A DNA stretch of 7,267 nt, from assembly GCA_002779555.1 (NCBI GenBank), contig PEWI01000079.1:1-7267 (forward strand), given 5' to 3'. The notes under the pieces were generated by a model that was not told where the DNA came from, did not search any database, and saw only the letters and a program-made list of their open reading frames with translations. Every line of letters starts with the position of its first letter. Position 1 is the first letter of the stretch. A program made the translations under genes and the position numbers. This document shows positions 1-6,184 of this stretch, piece after piece. This DNA is from Candidatus Bathyarchaeota archaeon CG07_land_8_20_14_0_80_47_9. GTDB lineage: Archaea > Thermoproteota > Bathyarchaeia > Bathyarchaeales > Bathycorpusculaceae.

Positions 1-2
1 CA

Positions 3-1298
3 TGGTACAACATCCAAGCAGACCTTCCCGAGCCTCTGCCGCCTCCGCTAGACCCAACTACGCTAAAACCCATAAGCCCGCAGCTGCTTGAGAGAATATT
101 CGCAAAGGAACTTATCAGACAAGAGGTTTCAACCGAAAGACTCATCAAGATACCAGACGAGGTGCTTGACGCTTACCTGAGGCTTCCGCGGCCGACGCCG
201 CTTTACCGTGCAATGAGACTCGAGAGATTTTTGAAGACGCCTGCGCAGATATACTTCAAATGCGAAAACTTCAGCCCAACTGGCAGCCACAAAACCAACA
301 CGGCAATCGCGCAAGCCTACTACAACAAGGAACAGGGCATCGCAAGGTTAGCCACAGAAACCGGAGCAGGACAATGGGGTACTGCGCTGTCATTAGCAAG
401 TATGATTTTCGATTTGAAATGCCGAATATACATGGTTCGAGTAAGTTACCAGCAAAAGCCAGGTAGGAGAACAATGGCACAGATGTACGGCGCAGAAATG
501 TTTCCATCGCCAAGCGACCAAACGGAGTTCGGAAGAAAACTTCTCAAGGAAAACCCAAATCATCCTGGAACTCTGGGCATTGCCATCAGTGAAGCAATAG
601 AGGACACGGTCGTGCATGAAGACACACGATACTCTTTGGGCTCAGTGTTAAACCATGTTCTGATGCATCAAACAATAATCGGTTTGGAAGCCAAGAAACA
701 GTTTGAACAAATAGACGTGCGCCCAGATGTGGTTTGCGGATGCATAGGCGGCGGCTCCAACTACGGCGGGTTCTGCTTTCCTTTCATGGCTGACAGGCTG
801 AGAGGCGAAGTTAATATGGAATTCGTCGGATGCGAATCCAGCGCCGTCCCACACACGACCAGAGGTGTGTACACTTACGATTACGGAGACACAGGAAAGA
901 TGACGCCTCTTCTTAAGATGTTGACAATTGGGCACGACTATGCATGCCCCACGATTCACGCGGGCGGGTTGAGATACCATGGAATGGCGCCCTTGATATC
1001 GTATCTAATCCACAAGGGGTACATGCGATCAGTTGCATACAATCAAACAGAAGTTTTTGAAGCGGCGAAAATCCTAGCTCAAACAGAAGGCTGGATAACG
1101 GCGCCGGAAACCGCTCACAGCCTAAAATTCGTAATCGATGAAGCGGTCAGGTGCAGAAAGAACGGCGAAAAGAAAGTCATAGCAATGAGCTACAGCGGAC
1201 ACGGCTTGCTCGATCTGGCATCCTATGAGCAATTCTTCGCCGGCAAGCTTGTCGACTATGAGCCGGAAAAAATCGAGATTCCAACCTTCAATCTTTGA
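3..1298 (+). CDS. trpB2: Tryptophan synthase beta-like chain, TrpB2 type (5' end outside window)
   Basis: PLP-dependent beta-replacement enzyme that condenses indole with an activated serine to give tryptophan in the cytoplasm. The frame is open from the window edge (first full codon TGG at 3, reading WYNIQADLPEPLPPPLDP, a typical TrpB2 N-terminus). About 431 residues are visible, so probably only some 15-25 are missing. A GTG at 162 is internal, not the start. Visible motifs are the PLP lysine in GSHKTN (codon 291-293), the TrpB2-type ETGAGQWG (TrpB1 normally has GQHG) and the glycine-rich phosphate loop CIGGGSNYGG. The family assignment is very secure. Known for the family: characterised TrpB2 enzymes use O-phospho-L-serine better than serine and need no TrpA. 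No trpA or trpB1 is visible here. It is probably co-transcribed with the ParB-fold gene 15 bases downstream. Confidence 0.96.
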   Translation, partial: WYNIQADLPEPLPPPLDPTTLKPISPQLLERIFAKELIRQEVSTERLIKIPDEVLDAYLRLPRPTPLYRAMRLERFLKTPAQIYFKCENFSPTGSHKTNTAIAQAYYNKEQGIARLATETGAGQWGTALSLASMIFDLKCRIYMVRVSYQQKPGRRTMAQMYGAEMFPSPSDQTEFGRKLLKENPNHPGTLGIAISEAIEDTVVHEDTRYSLGSVLNHVLMHQTIIGLEAKKQFEQIDVRPDVVCGCIGGGSNYGGFCFPFMADRLRGEVNMEFVGCESSAVPHTTRGVYTYDYGDTGKMTPLLKMLTIGHDYACPTIHAGGLRYHGMAPLISYLIHKGYMRSVAYNQTEVFEAAKILAQTEGWITAPETAHSLKFVIDEAVRCRKNGEKKVIAMSYSGHGLLDLASYEQFFAGKLVDYEPEKIEIPTFNL

Positions 1299-1313
1299 AA
1301 GGGGAGATGGGAC

Positions 1314-1967
1314 GTGACATCCACAATTCTGAAGACTGAAAAGGAAAACGTCAGGATAGCGTTGTTGCCGATCGATGAGCTCAGACCGCATGAGAAAGGC
1401 TCTCCGCTTTATCTTGAACTTCTCAGACAAGAAATCCTCAGAGATGGAATGTTAAAGTATCCGATAATCACGGACGAACAAACACGCGTCATCTTGGACG
1501 GCATGCACCGCTGGCTTGTACTGAAAAGCCTCGGATATTCGCTAATACCAACCATACTTGTCAACGCATCCGAGAACATGGAAATTCGTGTCGGCAGAAG
1601 AAGAATTCACCAATACGCTATCGGTTCGGTTGAAGGCATCAATCTCGAAAAAGTGGTCAGAGCAGGGCTGAGTGGACGGCTAATGAAACCTCGGTCGACG
1701 CGGCATTTCTTTCCATTCTCAAAATTCCAACAGATCAACTATCCGCTACACTTGTTGGAAAAGGGGCCTCCTGAAGACGTTTCAGAATATCTTGCAGAAA
1801 TGACTAAGCGGGAATGTGGCTTGGCCATCAAGGAGTGGCTAGAAGAGATGTCTGAGGAGTTGGAGTTCCTTGCAAAAAGAAAGGACGAAGTGGAAAGGGA
1901 AATGTCTGAATTTCTGAACCGAATTAGAAATTTGGACTGTGACGTTTTGACCTCTTGGCGTTCTTGA
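1314..1967 (+). CDS. ParB/Srx-fold protein, probable free-serine kinase (SerK/SbnI-like)
   Basis: A 217-residue protein with an N-terminal ParB/sulfiredoxin-like domain (about 14-95). Visible signatures are LLPIDELRPHE (17-27), whose Glu27 sits where SerK and SbnI have their catalytic glutamate, and DGMHRW (62-67), a variant of the family's usual DGHHR with Met in place of the first His. TRHFFP (129-134) and NYPLHLL (142-148) are further motif-like stretches. The tail (about 165-211) is charged and likely coiled-coil. It lacks the HTH DNA-binding domain expected of a chromosome-partitioning ParB and stands alone without ParA. The GTG start is supported by GGAG at 1303-1306, seven bases upstream; no better start exists in frame. 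Inference: it phosphorylates free L-serine to O-phosphoserine for the TrpB2 encoded 15 bases upstream. A nuclease or regulator of the same fold cannot be excluded. Confidence 0.72.
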   Translation: MTSTILKTEKENVRIALLPIDELRPHEKGSPLYLELLRQEILRDGMLKYPIITDEQTRVILDGMHRWLVLKSLGYSLIPTILVNASENMEIRVGRRRIHQYAIGSVEGINLEKVVRAGLSGRLMKPRSTRHFFPFSKFQQINYPLHLLEKGPPEDVSEYLAEMTKRECGLAIKEWLEEMSEELEFLAKRKDEVEREMSEFLNRIRNLDCDVLTSWRS

Positions 1968-1998
1968 AGCCTAACCCATAGCTGGCACAGGTACAGAA

Positions 1999-2008
1999 GT
2001 TATTAATT
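1999..2008 (+). promoter_or_regulatory. Probable TATA box (box A) for the DegT-family gene
   Basis: GTTATTAATT lies about 37 bases before the ATG at 2041. Placing initiation about 26 bases past its centre puts the mRNA start near 2030, leaving a leader of roughly 10 bases. The only ribosome-binding match is a weak AAGGCG at 2030-2034. This suggests the aminotransferase is transcribed separately from the trpB2 unit, whose last stop is 73 bases upstream. Confidence 0.45.
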
Positions 2009-2040
2009 CTTCGAAGGCATAATATTCACAAGGCGAAAAC

Positions 2041-3144
2041 ATGATTTCACTCAATGCTCCGCAAATAGGAGAAGAGGAAGTCAAAGCTGTTGTCAAGGTT
2101 TTGAGAAGCGGCGTGCTCACAGCTGGTCTCGGTGCAGGTCCCACGGTTACGGAGTTCGAGAAGGCTTATGCCGGTTTTGTGAAAGCTAAACATGCAGTGG
2201 CCATGAACATGGGAACAGGCGCTTTGCACTCGGCGCTTGCAGCAGCGGGAGTGGAAAGGGGAGATGAGGTGATTTTGCCAAGCTTCACTTTTGTCGCGAC
2301 GGCAGAAACGGTCGTTATGATCGGCGCGAGACCGATCTTCGTGGACATAGACCCGGAGACGTATAACATCTCACTAAGTGACGTTGAAAAGGCCATAACG
2401 GAGAAAACCAAGGCAATAATGCCCGTAGACCTGTATGGTTTGCCAGCCGATGTGCAGCACATAAGGGAAATTGCAGACAAACATGGATTGTTAATCATTG
2501 AAGACGCTGCTCAAGCCCACGGCGCAACCTGCATCGGAAAACCTGCAGGAGCCTTCGCTGATGCCGCGTGCTGGAGCTTCTACGCAAGCAAGAACATGAC
2601 TACGGGCGAGGGCGGCATGTTGACAACAAACAACGATGAAATTGCGGAAAAGGCGAGGTTGATAAGAACCCACGGAGAGAAGAAGAAGTACACTTCCATC
2701 ATGCTTGGTCATAACTATCGCATGACAGAGATCCAAGCAGCCATAGGCCTCGTGCAACTAAAGAAGCTGCCAGGATTTGTGGCTAAAAGACGAAGAAATG
2801 CAGGAAGGCTTAGTGAAAAACTCAGAAAAGTGAAGAGTCTGCAGCTCCCAGCTGAACCAAAGGGCTACAAGCACAGCTGGTACCTCTATACGGTTAGACT
2901 GAAGAACGCAAAGGAAAATCGGAGAAACAAAATCATCGAAAGATTAAAAGAGCAAGGGGTAGCCTCAGAGGCGTATTACGCGACGCCGATACATCTGATG
3001 CCATACTATCGCAAGTTTGGAAAACATCGGCTTCCGGAGACAGAGAAGGCGGCCAAACAGGTGTTTTCGTTGCCCGTTCACCCAGGTGTTACGCCGAAGA
3101 AGATAGACTTCATCGCTGAAACAGTTCAACATCTGCTAAAGTAG
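2041..3144 (+). CDS. DegT/DnrJ/EryC1/StrS family PLP aminotransferase
   Basis: Fold-type I PLP aminotransferase of the sugar aminotransferase family, which converts nucleotide-linked keto-sugars to amino-sugars, usually with glutamate or glutamine as donor. At 367 residues it is the normal full length. Motifs in order are the N-terminal IGEEEVKAVVKVLRSG (9-24), cofactor-phosphate region MNMGTGALHSAL (55-66), EDAAQAHGA (154-162; Asp155 pairs with the pyridine nitrogen), SFYASKNMTTGEGG (179-192; Lys184 forms the Schiff base) and GHNYRMTEIQAAIG, typical of the family. The C-terminal domain is complete, ending before TAG at 3142. No glycosyltransferase or nucleotide-sugar gene is nearby, so the sugar substrate cannot be named. 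A role in surface glycan or protein glycosylation is the default guess. Confidence 0.93.
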   Translation: MISLNAPQIGEEEVKAVVKVLRSGVLTAGLGAGPTVTEFEKAYAGFVKAKHAVAMNMGTGALHSALAAAGVERGDEVILPSFTFVATAETVVMIGARPIFVDIDPETYNISLSDVEKAITEKTKAIMPVDLYGLPADVQHIREIADKHGLLIIEDAAQAHGATCIGKPAGAFADAACWSFYASKNMTTGEGGMLTTNNDEIAEKARLIRTHGEKKKYTSIMLGHNYRMTEIQAAIGLVQLKKLPGFVAKRRRNAGRLSEKLRKVKSLQLPAEPKGYKHSWYLYTVRLKNAKENRRNKIIERLKEQGVASEAYYATPIHLMPYYRKFGKHRLPETEKAAKQVFSLPVHPGVTPKKIDFIAETVQHLLK

Positions 3145-3157
3145 GCTTGTCAAGTTA

Positions 3158-3168
3158 AGGTTTATATG
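3158..3168 (+). promoter_or_regulatory. TATA box (box A) of the COG2403-type gene
   Basis: AGGTTTATATG matches the archaeal box A consensus well (TTTATA core), with purines on its upstream side as expected for a BRE. The projected mRNA start is near 3190, giving a leader of about 38 bases before the ATG at 3228. It lies just past the DegT-family stop, so this gene and the one after it form their own transcript. Confidence 0.62.
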
Positions 3169-3188
3169 GAATGATATCGCTGGTATTG

Positions 3189-3209
3189 AACCCCTAGTCG
3201 TTCGGGGTT
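3189..3209 (+). promoter_or_regulatory. Stem-loop in the mRNA leader
   Basis: AACCCC (3189-3194) pairs perfectly with GGGGTT (3204-3209) around a nine-base loop, TAGTCGTTC. It falls between the TATA box and the ribosome-binding site, so on the projected start it would sit at the very 5' end of the mRNA. It could stabilise the 5' end or regulate expression. The short T run after it would also fit a weak terminator for the upstream transcript. The pairing is seen; the function is inference. Confidence 0.45.
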
Positions 3210-3227
3210 TTGGAGAGGGATTAATCC

Positions 3228-4559
3228 ATGCAAAAAAAGAAAGTTATTATAATGGGCGCGGCTGGCAGAGACTTCCACAACTTCAATGTCTACTTCAGGA
3301 ACAGTGACGCTTATGAAGTTGTGGCGTTCACTGCTACGCAGATTCCTGGGATAGAAGGACGAGTGTATCCAACGGAGCTTGCTGGACCAAGTTATCCGAA
3401 AGGCATACCAATTTATCCGGAAGAGAATCTGCCTGACCTGATAAAGCAACAGGACATCGACGAAGTTGTTTTCGCGTACAGCGATGTCTCTCATGAGTAT
3501 GTTATGCACAAGGCTTCTACGGCGTTGGCAAGTGGCGCCGATTTTCGGCTAATGGGTCCAAAAACAACGATGTTGAAGGCAAAGGTTCCTGTTGTCGCAA
3601 TTGGCGCGGTCAGAACAGGTTCAGGGAAGAGTCAGACTTCACGGCAGGTTGCGAAAATACTGAAAGGTAAGGGTTTGCGGGTTGCCGCCATTAGACATCC
3701 GATGCCGTATGGCGATTTGAGAAAGCAGATATGGCAGCGTTTCGCATCATACGAGGATTTGGACAAGCACCAATGCACAATCGAAGAGAGAGAAGAATAC
3801 GAACCGCACATTGACAACGGCATAATCGTCTATGCAGGAGTTGACTACGCAGAGATTCTTAGAGAGGCAGAGAAGGAAGCAGACATCATCGTCTGGGACG
3901 GAGGCAACAACGACATGCCCTTCTACAAACCAGACCTAAACATCGTCGTAGCCGATCCACACAGAGCTGGACATGAACTGTTGTATCACCCAGGCGAAAC
4001 CAACATTCGAATGGCCAACGTAGTAATAGTAAACAAGGTTGACACGGCAGACCCAGCCAAAGTGAAGCTGGTCAAGGAAAACATAAAGATGCTTAACCCG
4101 AATGCTACAGTGCTAGATGCCGCTTCACCAATAACCGTGGACAAGCCAGAGTTGATTAGAGGAAAGCGCGTGTTGGCAATTGAGGATGGACCGACGATAA
4201 CTCACGGCGGCATGCCATACGGAGCAGCTGTAATCATAGCTAAGAACCTCGGCGCAAGCGAGATCGTTGACCCAAGACCCTATGCTGTTGGTTCGATAAA
4301 GGAAGCCTACAAGAAATACCCGCATCTGGGGGCGCTACTTCCCGCGTTGGGGTACGGTGAGAAACAAGTGGCTGAACTTAAGGAGACCATCGACCGCATA
4401 CCGTGCGATGTCGTAGTGCTTGGAACACCAATCGACTTGAGAAGAGTCATAACCATCAAACAGCCAACCGTCAGAGCCAACTACGAGCTCAAGGTGCTGG
4501 GACCAGTCTCGCTTGAGCAGATTCTGCAAGAGTTCCTTCAAAGAAGCGAAAAACAATGA
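3228..4559 (+). CDS. COG2403 P-loop protein, cyclic 2,3-diphosphoglycerate synthetase family
   Basis: A 443-residue cytoplasmic protein. The N-terminal Rossmann-like segment begins KKVIIMGAAGRDFHNFN (4-20). A P-loop domain follows with GAVRTGSGKS (126-135; Lys134 as the Walker lysine), RHPMPYGDL (155-163), acidic WDGGNND (223-229) and NKVD (269-272), which resembles the guanine-specificity motif of GTPases. The C-terminal part includes EDGPTITHGGMPYGA (319-333). The best-known family member makes cyclic 2,3-diphosphoglycerate from 2,3-diphosphoglycerate and ATP in thermophilic methanogens. Many archaea that are not known to make this solute carry relatives, so the substrate here is open. GGAGAGG at 3212-3218 is a strong ribosome-binding site for the ATG. 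The stop overlaps the next start as ATGA, implying translational coupling. The family call is firm; the exact reaction is not. Confidence 0.85.
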   Translation: MQKKKVIIMGAAGRDFHNFNVYFRNSDAYEVVAFTATQIPGIEGRVYPTELAGPSYPKGIPIYPEENLPDLIKQQDIDEVVFAYSDVSHEYVMHKASTALASGADFRLMGPKTTMLKAKVPVVAIGAVRTGSGKSQTSRQVAKILKGKGLRVAAIRHPMPYGDLRKQIWQRFASYEDLDKHQCTIEEREEYEPHIDNGIIVYAGVDYAEILREAEKEADIIVWDGGNNDMPFYKPDLNIVVADPHRAGHELLYHPGETNIRMANVVIVNKVDTADPAKVKLVKENIKMLNPNATVLDAASPITVDKPELIRGKRVLAIEDGPTITHGGMPYGAAVIIAKNLGASEIVDPRPYAVGSIKEAYKKYPHLGALLPALGYGEKQVAELKETIDRIPCDVVVLGTPIDLRRVITIKQPTVRANYELKVLGPVSLEQILQEFLQRSEKQ

Positions 4560-4945
4560 GCAACGAAAACACGGAAATCTCCCGCATAAAAGTAAAATTA
4601 ACTATCGAAGCGCTGGGGGAGGCGGAAGGAGAACTTGTACGCTTCTTGGCGCCAAGAACCATCGACATGATAGTCAGAAAGCTTCCCTTAGAGGGAAGAG
4701 CAGCCCTGTGGAAGGAAGAAGTGTATTTTGAAACGCCAATAAAGATGGGAGAAGAAAAAGCGAAAGGCACCGTTGAAAACGGAACCATAGCGTTTTGGCC
4801 CATGGGAAGCGCCATATGCATATTCTACGGAGAATCGCAACCCTACAGCCCTGTGAACATTCTGGGCAAAATAACCAAGAACCTGGAATTATTCAAGCAA
4901 GTAAAGAGCGGAACAAAAATCAGGGTGGAGCTGCTAGTAGACTAG
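4556..4945 (+). CDS. Archaeal cyclophilin-like protein (DUF369 / TM1367 type)
   Basis: A 129-residue protein of the small cyclophilin-like beta-barrel family found in archaea and some thermophilic bacteria. Recognisable stretches are APRTIDMIVRKLPLEGRA (32-49), EVYFETP (55-61), FWPMGSAICIFYG (80-92), SPVNILGKI (98-106) and the closing strand KIRVELL (121-127). The length is normal and there is no signal peptide or membrane segment. The family has a cyclophilin fold, but peptidyl-prolyl isomerase activity is not established and the role is unknown. Its ATG lies inside the preceding gene's stop (ATGA), so the two are translated together. This hints that it works with or on the COG2403 protein. 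Its 3' end overlaps the convergent - strand gene by 12 bases. Confidence 0.85.
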   Translation: MSNENTEISRIKVKLTIEALGEAEGELVRFLAPRTIDMIVRKLPLEGRAALWKEEVYFETPIKMGEEKAKGTVENGTIAFWPMGSAICIFYGESQPYSPVNILGKITKNLELFKQVKSGTKIRVELLVD

Positions 4946-5332
4946 AGAGCTTTCTTTCCAAAGTTTCAGAAGCCGCTCACATTCAGCAACTACTTCTTTT
5001 TCCTTGCTCTCACTTCTCAATATTCTCAGGAATTCGATGCGTTTTTCAACCGAGCGCTTTTCCGCAGTGCCGCCATAGTAGAGTTTGCCTTCAAGATATT
5101 CCTTCATGTGGTTGGTCTTCTGGACGAAAAGACTAGCAGTATCCACGGCATTCTCAACTGCATACTTGTTTGCCCAAATTTCCGCGTCAGCCTCATGCAG
5201 CTGAGTCAACCCGTCAATTTCCATTATGCTGCGAATGTATGTTCTCAAAAAATCGTAGTAGCCAGCTGTCTTAACAAGCTCTAACGCTCGTTGCACTTTG
5301 CGCTCAAAATCCGGGCTTCCCTTGATTGTCAA
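4934..5332 (-). CDS. Uncharacterised helical protein; 5' end uncertain
   Basis: I do not recognise this family. The 132 residues from the TTG at 5332 are soluble and look almost entirely helical. There is an aromatic-rich middle (AGYYDFLRTYIRSI, IWANKYAVE, MKEYLEGKLYYGG) and a charged end with RIEFLRILRS and ERLLKLWKESS. There is no signal peptide, transmembrane segment, metal-binding cluster or P-loop. The TTG has no convincing ribosome-binding site and is probably not the real start: the same frame runs on upstream for 27 codons of convincing protein to a TAG at 5414-5416, with no ATG, GTG or TTG (see the entry at 5333-5421). It lies 3' of eS25 on the same strand, so it could be co-transcribed or use the TATA-like site at 5437-5446. 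It converges on, and overlaps, the cyclophilin-like gene by 12 bases. Confidence 0.68.
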   Translation of the reverse strand: MTIKGSPDFERKVQRALELVKTAGYYDFLRTYIRSIMEIDGLTQLHEADAEIWANKYAVENAVDTASLFVQKTNHMKEYLEGKLYYGGTAEKRSVEKRIEFLRILRSESKEKEVVAECERLLKLWKESSLVY

Positions 5333-5421
5333 CTGATGCTTGTAGCCACCCTCAACGAGTTTCCTCGCTCTCTGAACTTCCTCGCCAGTATAGACTCTTC
5401 TCGGAAATTCCGTCTAATCAC
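5333..5421 (-). other. Likely missing N-terminal coding segment of the 4934-5332 gene (apparent frameshift)
   Basis: Read in the frame of the downstream gene, this stretch gives TEFPRRVYTGEEVQRARKLV followed by EGGYKHQ. The part VQRARKLVEGGYKH resembles VQRALELVKTAGYYDF about 20 residues later, with different codons, which argues that this frame is translated. The frame has no ATG/GTG/TTG. A GTG at 5421, preceded by GGAGG at 5425-5429, opens a different frame, starting VIRRNFREES and ending at a TGA that overlaps the TTG at 5332. One extra T in the TTT run near 5405-5407 would join GTG to the gene as (M)IRRNFPRRVYTGEEV. A sequencing or assembly error, a true mutation, a non-standard start (for example ACG at 5413) or a coupled 30-residue ORF are all possible. 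Confidence 0.5.
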
Positions 5422-5436
5422 AAACCTCCGTCACTC

Positions 5437-5446
5437 GATTATAAAG
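5437..5446 (-). promoter_or_regulatory. TATA-like element upstream of the uncharacterised gene
   Basis: On the - strand the bases read CTTTATAATC, a fair box A match, about 20 bases before the GTG at 5421. The projected mRNA start falls near 5411-5419. This would give an essentially leaderless message and supports translation beginning around 5410-5421 rather than at the TTG at 5332. It lies just 3' of the eS25 stop. Confidence 0.4.
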
Positions 5447-5478
5447 CAGAAAGAACAAGAATGAATGGACGCTTGAAC

Positions 5479-5808
5479 CTAGTCTGCCTGGTATATCTTG
5501 ATACTGTGGTTGCCTCCGACCCGCCTGATCACGCCGCTTTGCTCCAGTTGATCTAGAAAATCCTTAGCTGTGCTTATTCGTATGTTGAAACGTGAAGCCA
5601 CCGCGTACGGTGTTAGCACATGCATCTTCTTGAGCTCGCCTATGGTCTTCTCATTCTTCGCATCAGGCGGCATTATCCCAGAAGGTCTCTTCTCCCTTGG
5701 CGCACCAGCCTTTTCTTTTTTCTTTTCTTTTTTCTCCTCTTCGTCTTTCTTGCCTTGCTGACGTTCGATTTGTTTGAGGCTTAGTTTCTTTTTTCCACCC
5801 ATGTTCAT
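5479..5808 (-). CDS. rps25e: Small ribosomal subunit protein eS25
   Basis: Component of the 30S subunit in archaea and the 40S in eukaryotes, absent from bacteria. The 109-residue product has the family layout: MGGKKKLSLKQ start, a disordered Lys/Glu-rich arm (about 16-41), then a winged-helix domain with IGELKKMHVLTPYAVASRFN (56-75) and AKDFLDQLEQSGVIRRVGGN (81-100), ending SIKIYQ. Family members usually begin MGG, so the second ATG at 5802 is as likely as the one at 5808; neither has a clear ribosome-binding site. The open frame continues upstream to a TGA at 5878-5880 with basic content but no start codon. A weak A-rich candidate promoter (CCTAAAAAACC, about 5838-5848) lies 30-40 bases upstream. 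It follows the histone gene on the same strand. Confidence 0.95.
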   Translation of the reverse strand: MNMGGKKKLSLKQIERQQGKKDEEEKKEKKKEKAGAPREKRPSGIMPPDAKNEKTIGELKKMHVLTPYAVASRFNIRISTAKDFLDQLEQSGVIRRVGGNHSIKIYQAD

Positions 5809-5927
5809 CAGCTTCTGGTATTGCAGTTTGCTTCGTGGTTTTTTAGGCTTTCTACGTAAGCAGAATGCTAGGCTGTTTCAACGATGTCGATGCGTTGACA
5901 AAAAGAAGGGAGATGCTTGAGTCAAAG

Positions 5928-6149
5928 CTATTTGCCCATGGCCTTCTTCACGGCGATTTCAATGTCCTCGGATTTTATCGTTTTCCTTCCGGCATGCATC
6001 GCAAAATCCAAGGCTTCTTTGGCGATTTTCACGCCGATTTCCTCTAGCGCCTTGGCCAGTTCCTTGGCTGCTGCTTCACTGACTCTGTCTGCTCCAGCTT
6101 TCTTGCACAATCTATGCATCGGAGCTACGGCCAATTCCAAATCAACCAT
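5928..6149 (-). CDS. Archaeal histone (HMf family)
   Basis: A 73-residue minimal histone fold (alpha1-L1-alpha2-L2-alpha3) without tails, which dimerises and wraps DNA into extendable superhelices. By alignment from memory with HMfB, the key positions are kept: VAPMHRL (8-14) with Arg13, GADRVS (19-24) with Arg22 inserting in the minor groove, and [16 protein letters not shown] (52-67) with Arg55, Lys56, Thr57 and Asp62. His52 and Asp62 correspond to the pair used at the dimer-dimer interface, so polymerisation is expected. Two or three extra N-terminal residues are the only length difference. The ATG has GGAG about eight bases upstream and a good TATA box at 6175-6184. A T-rich stretch after the stop (- strand, about 5896-5908) may terminate the transcript. 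Confidence 0.97.
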   Translation of the reverse strand: MVDLELAVAPMHRLCKKAGADRVSEAAAKELAKALEEIGVKIAKEALDFAMHAGRKTIKSEDIEIAVKKAMGK

Positions 6150-6174
6150 AAAGACTTCTCCGTAGCGTCTTTTT

Positions 6175-6184
6175 CTATTTAAAG
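6175..6184 (-). promoter_or_regulatory. TATA box of the histone gene
   Basis: On the - strand the bases read CTTTAAATAG, close to the archaeal box A consensus, centred about 30 bases before the histone ATG at 6149. The projected start is near 6154, giving a very short leader. Confidence 0.6.

Noticed and set aside
162..164. GTG at 162 as the start of trpB2
   Set aside because: The frame is open to the window edge and the upstream residues (WYNIQADLPEPLPPP) are characteristic TrpB2 sequence, so the gene begins outside the window.
1314..1967. Chromosome-partitioning ParB or nuclease
   Set aside because: Only the ParB/Srx-like N-terminal fold is present; there is no HTH domain and no ParA partner, and the motifs and the trpB2 neighbour fit a SerK/SbnI-like kinase better.
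2166..2498. Antisense open frame of 110 codons inside the DegT-family gene
   Set aside because: It lies wholly opposite a well-supported gene and its translation matches no recognisable family; it is a shadow of the coding strand.
4795..5136. + strand open frame of 113 codons spanning the convergent junction
   Set aside because: It overlaps the cyclophilin-like gene in another frame and the opposite gene in antisense; its composition is not protein-like and it has no start signals.
5402..5412. Programmed -1 frameshift site in the uncharacterised gene
   Set aside because: The bases around the frame change do not form a canonical X XXY YYZ slippery heptamer in the frame opened by the GTG at 5421, and no downstream stem-loop is evident.
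5706..5760. Simple-sequence pyrimidine tract as a repeat element
   Set aside because: It is the antisense view of codons for the Lys/Glu-rich arm of eS25, a normal feature of that protein.
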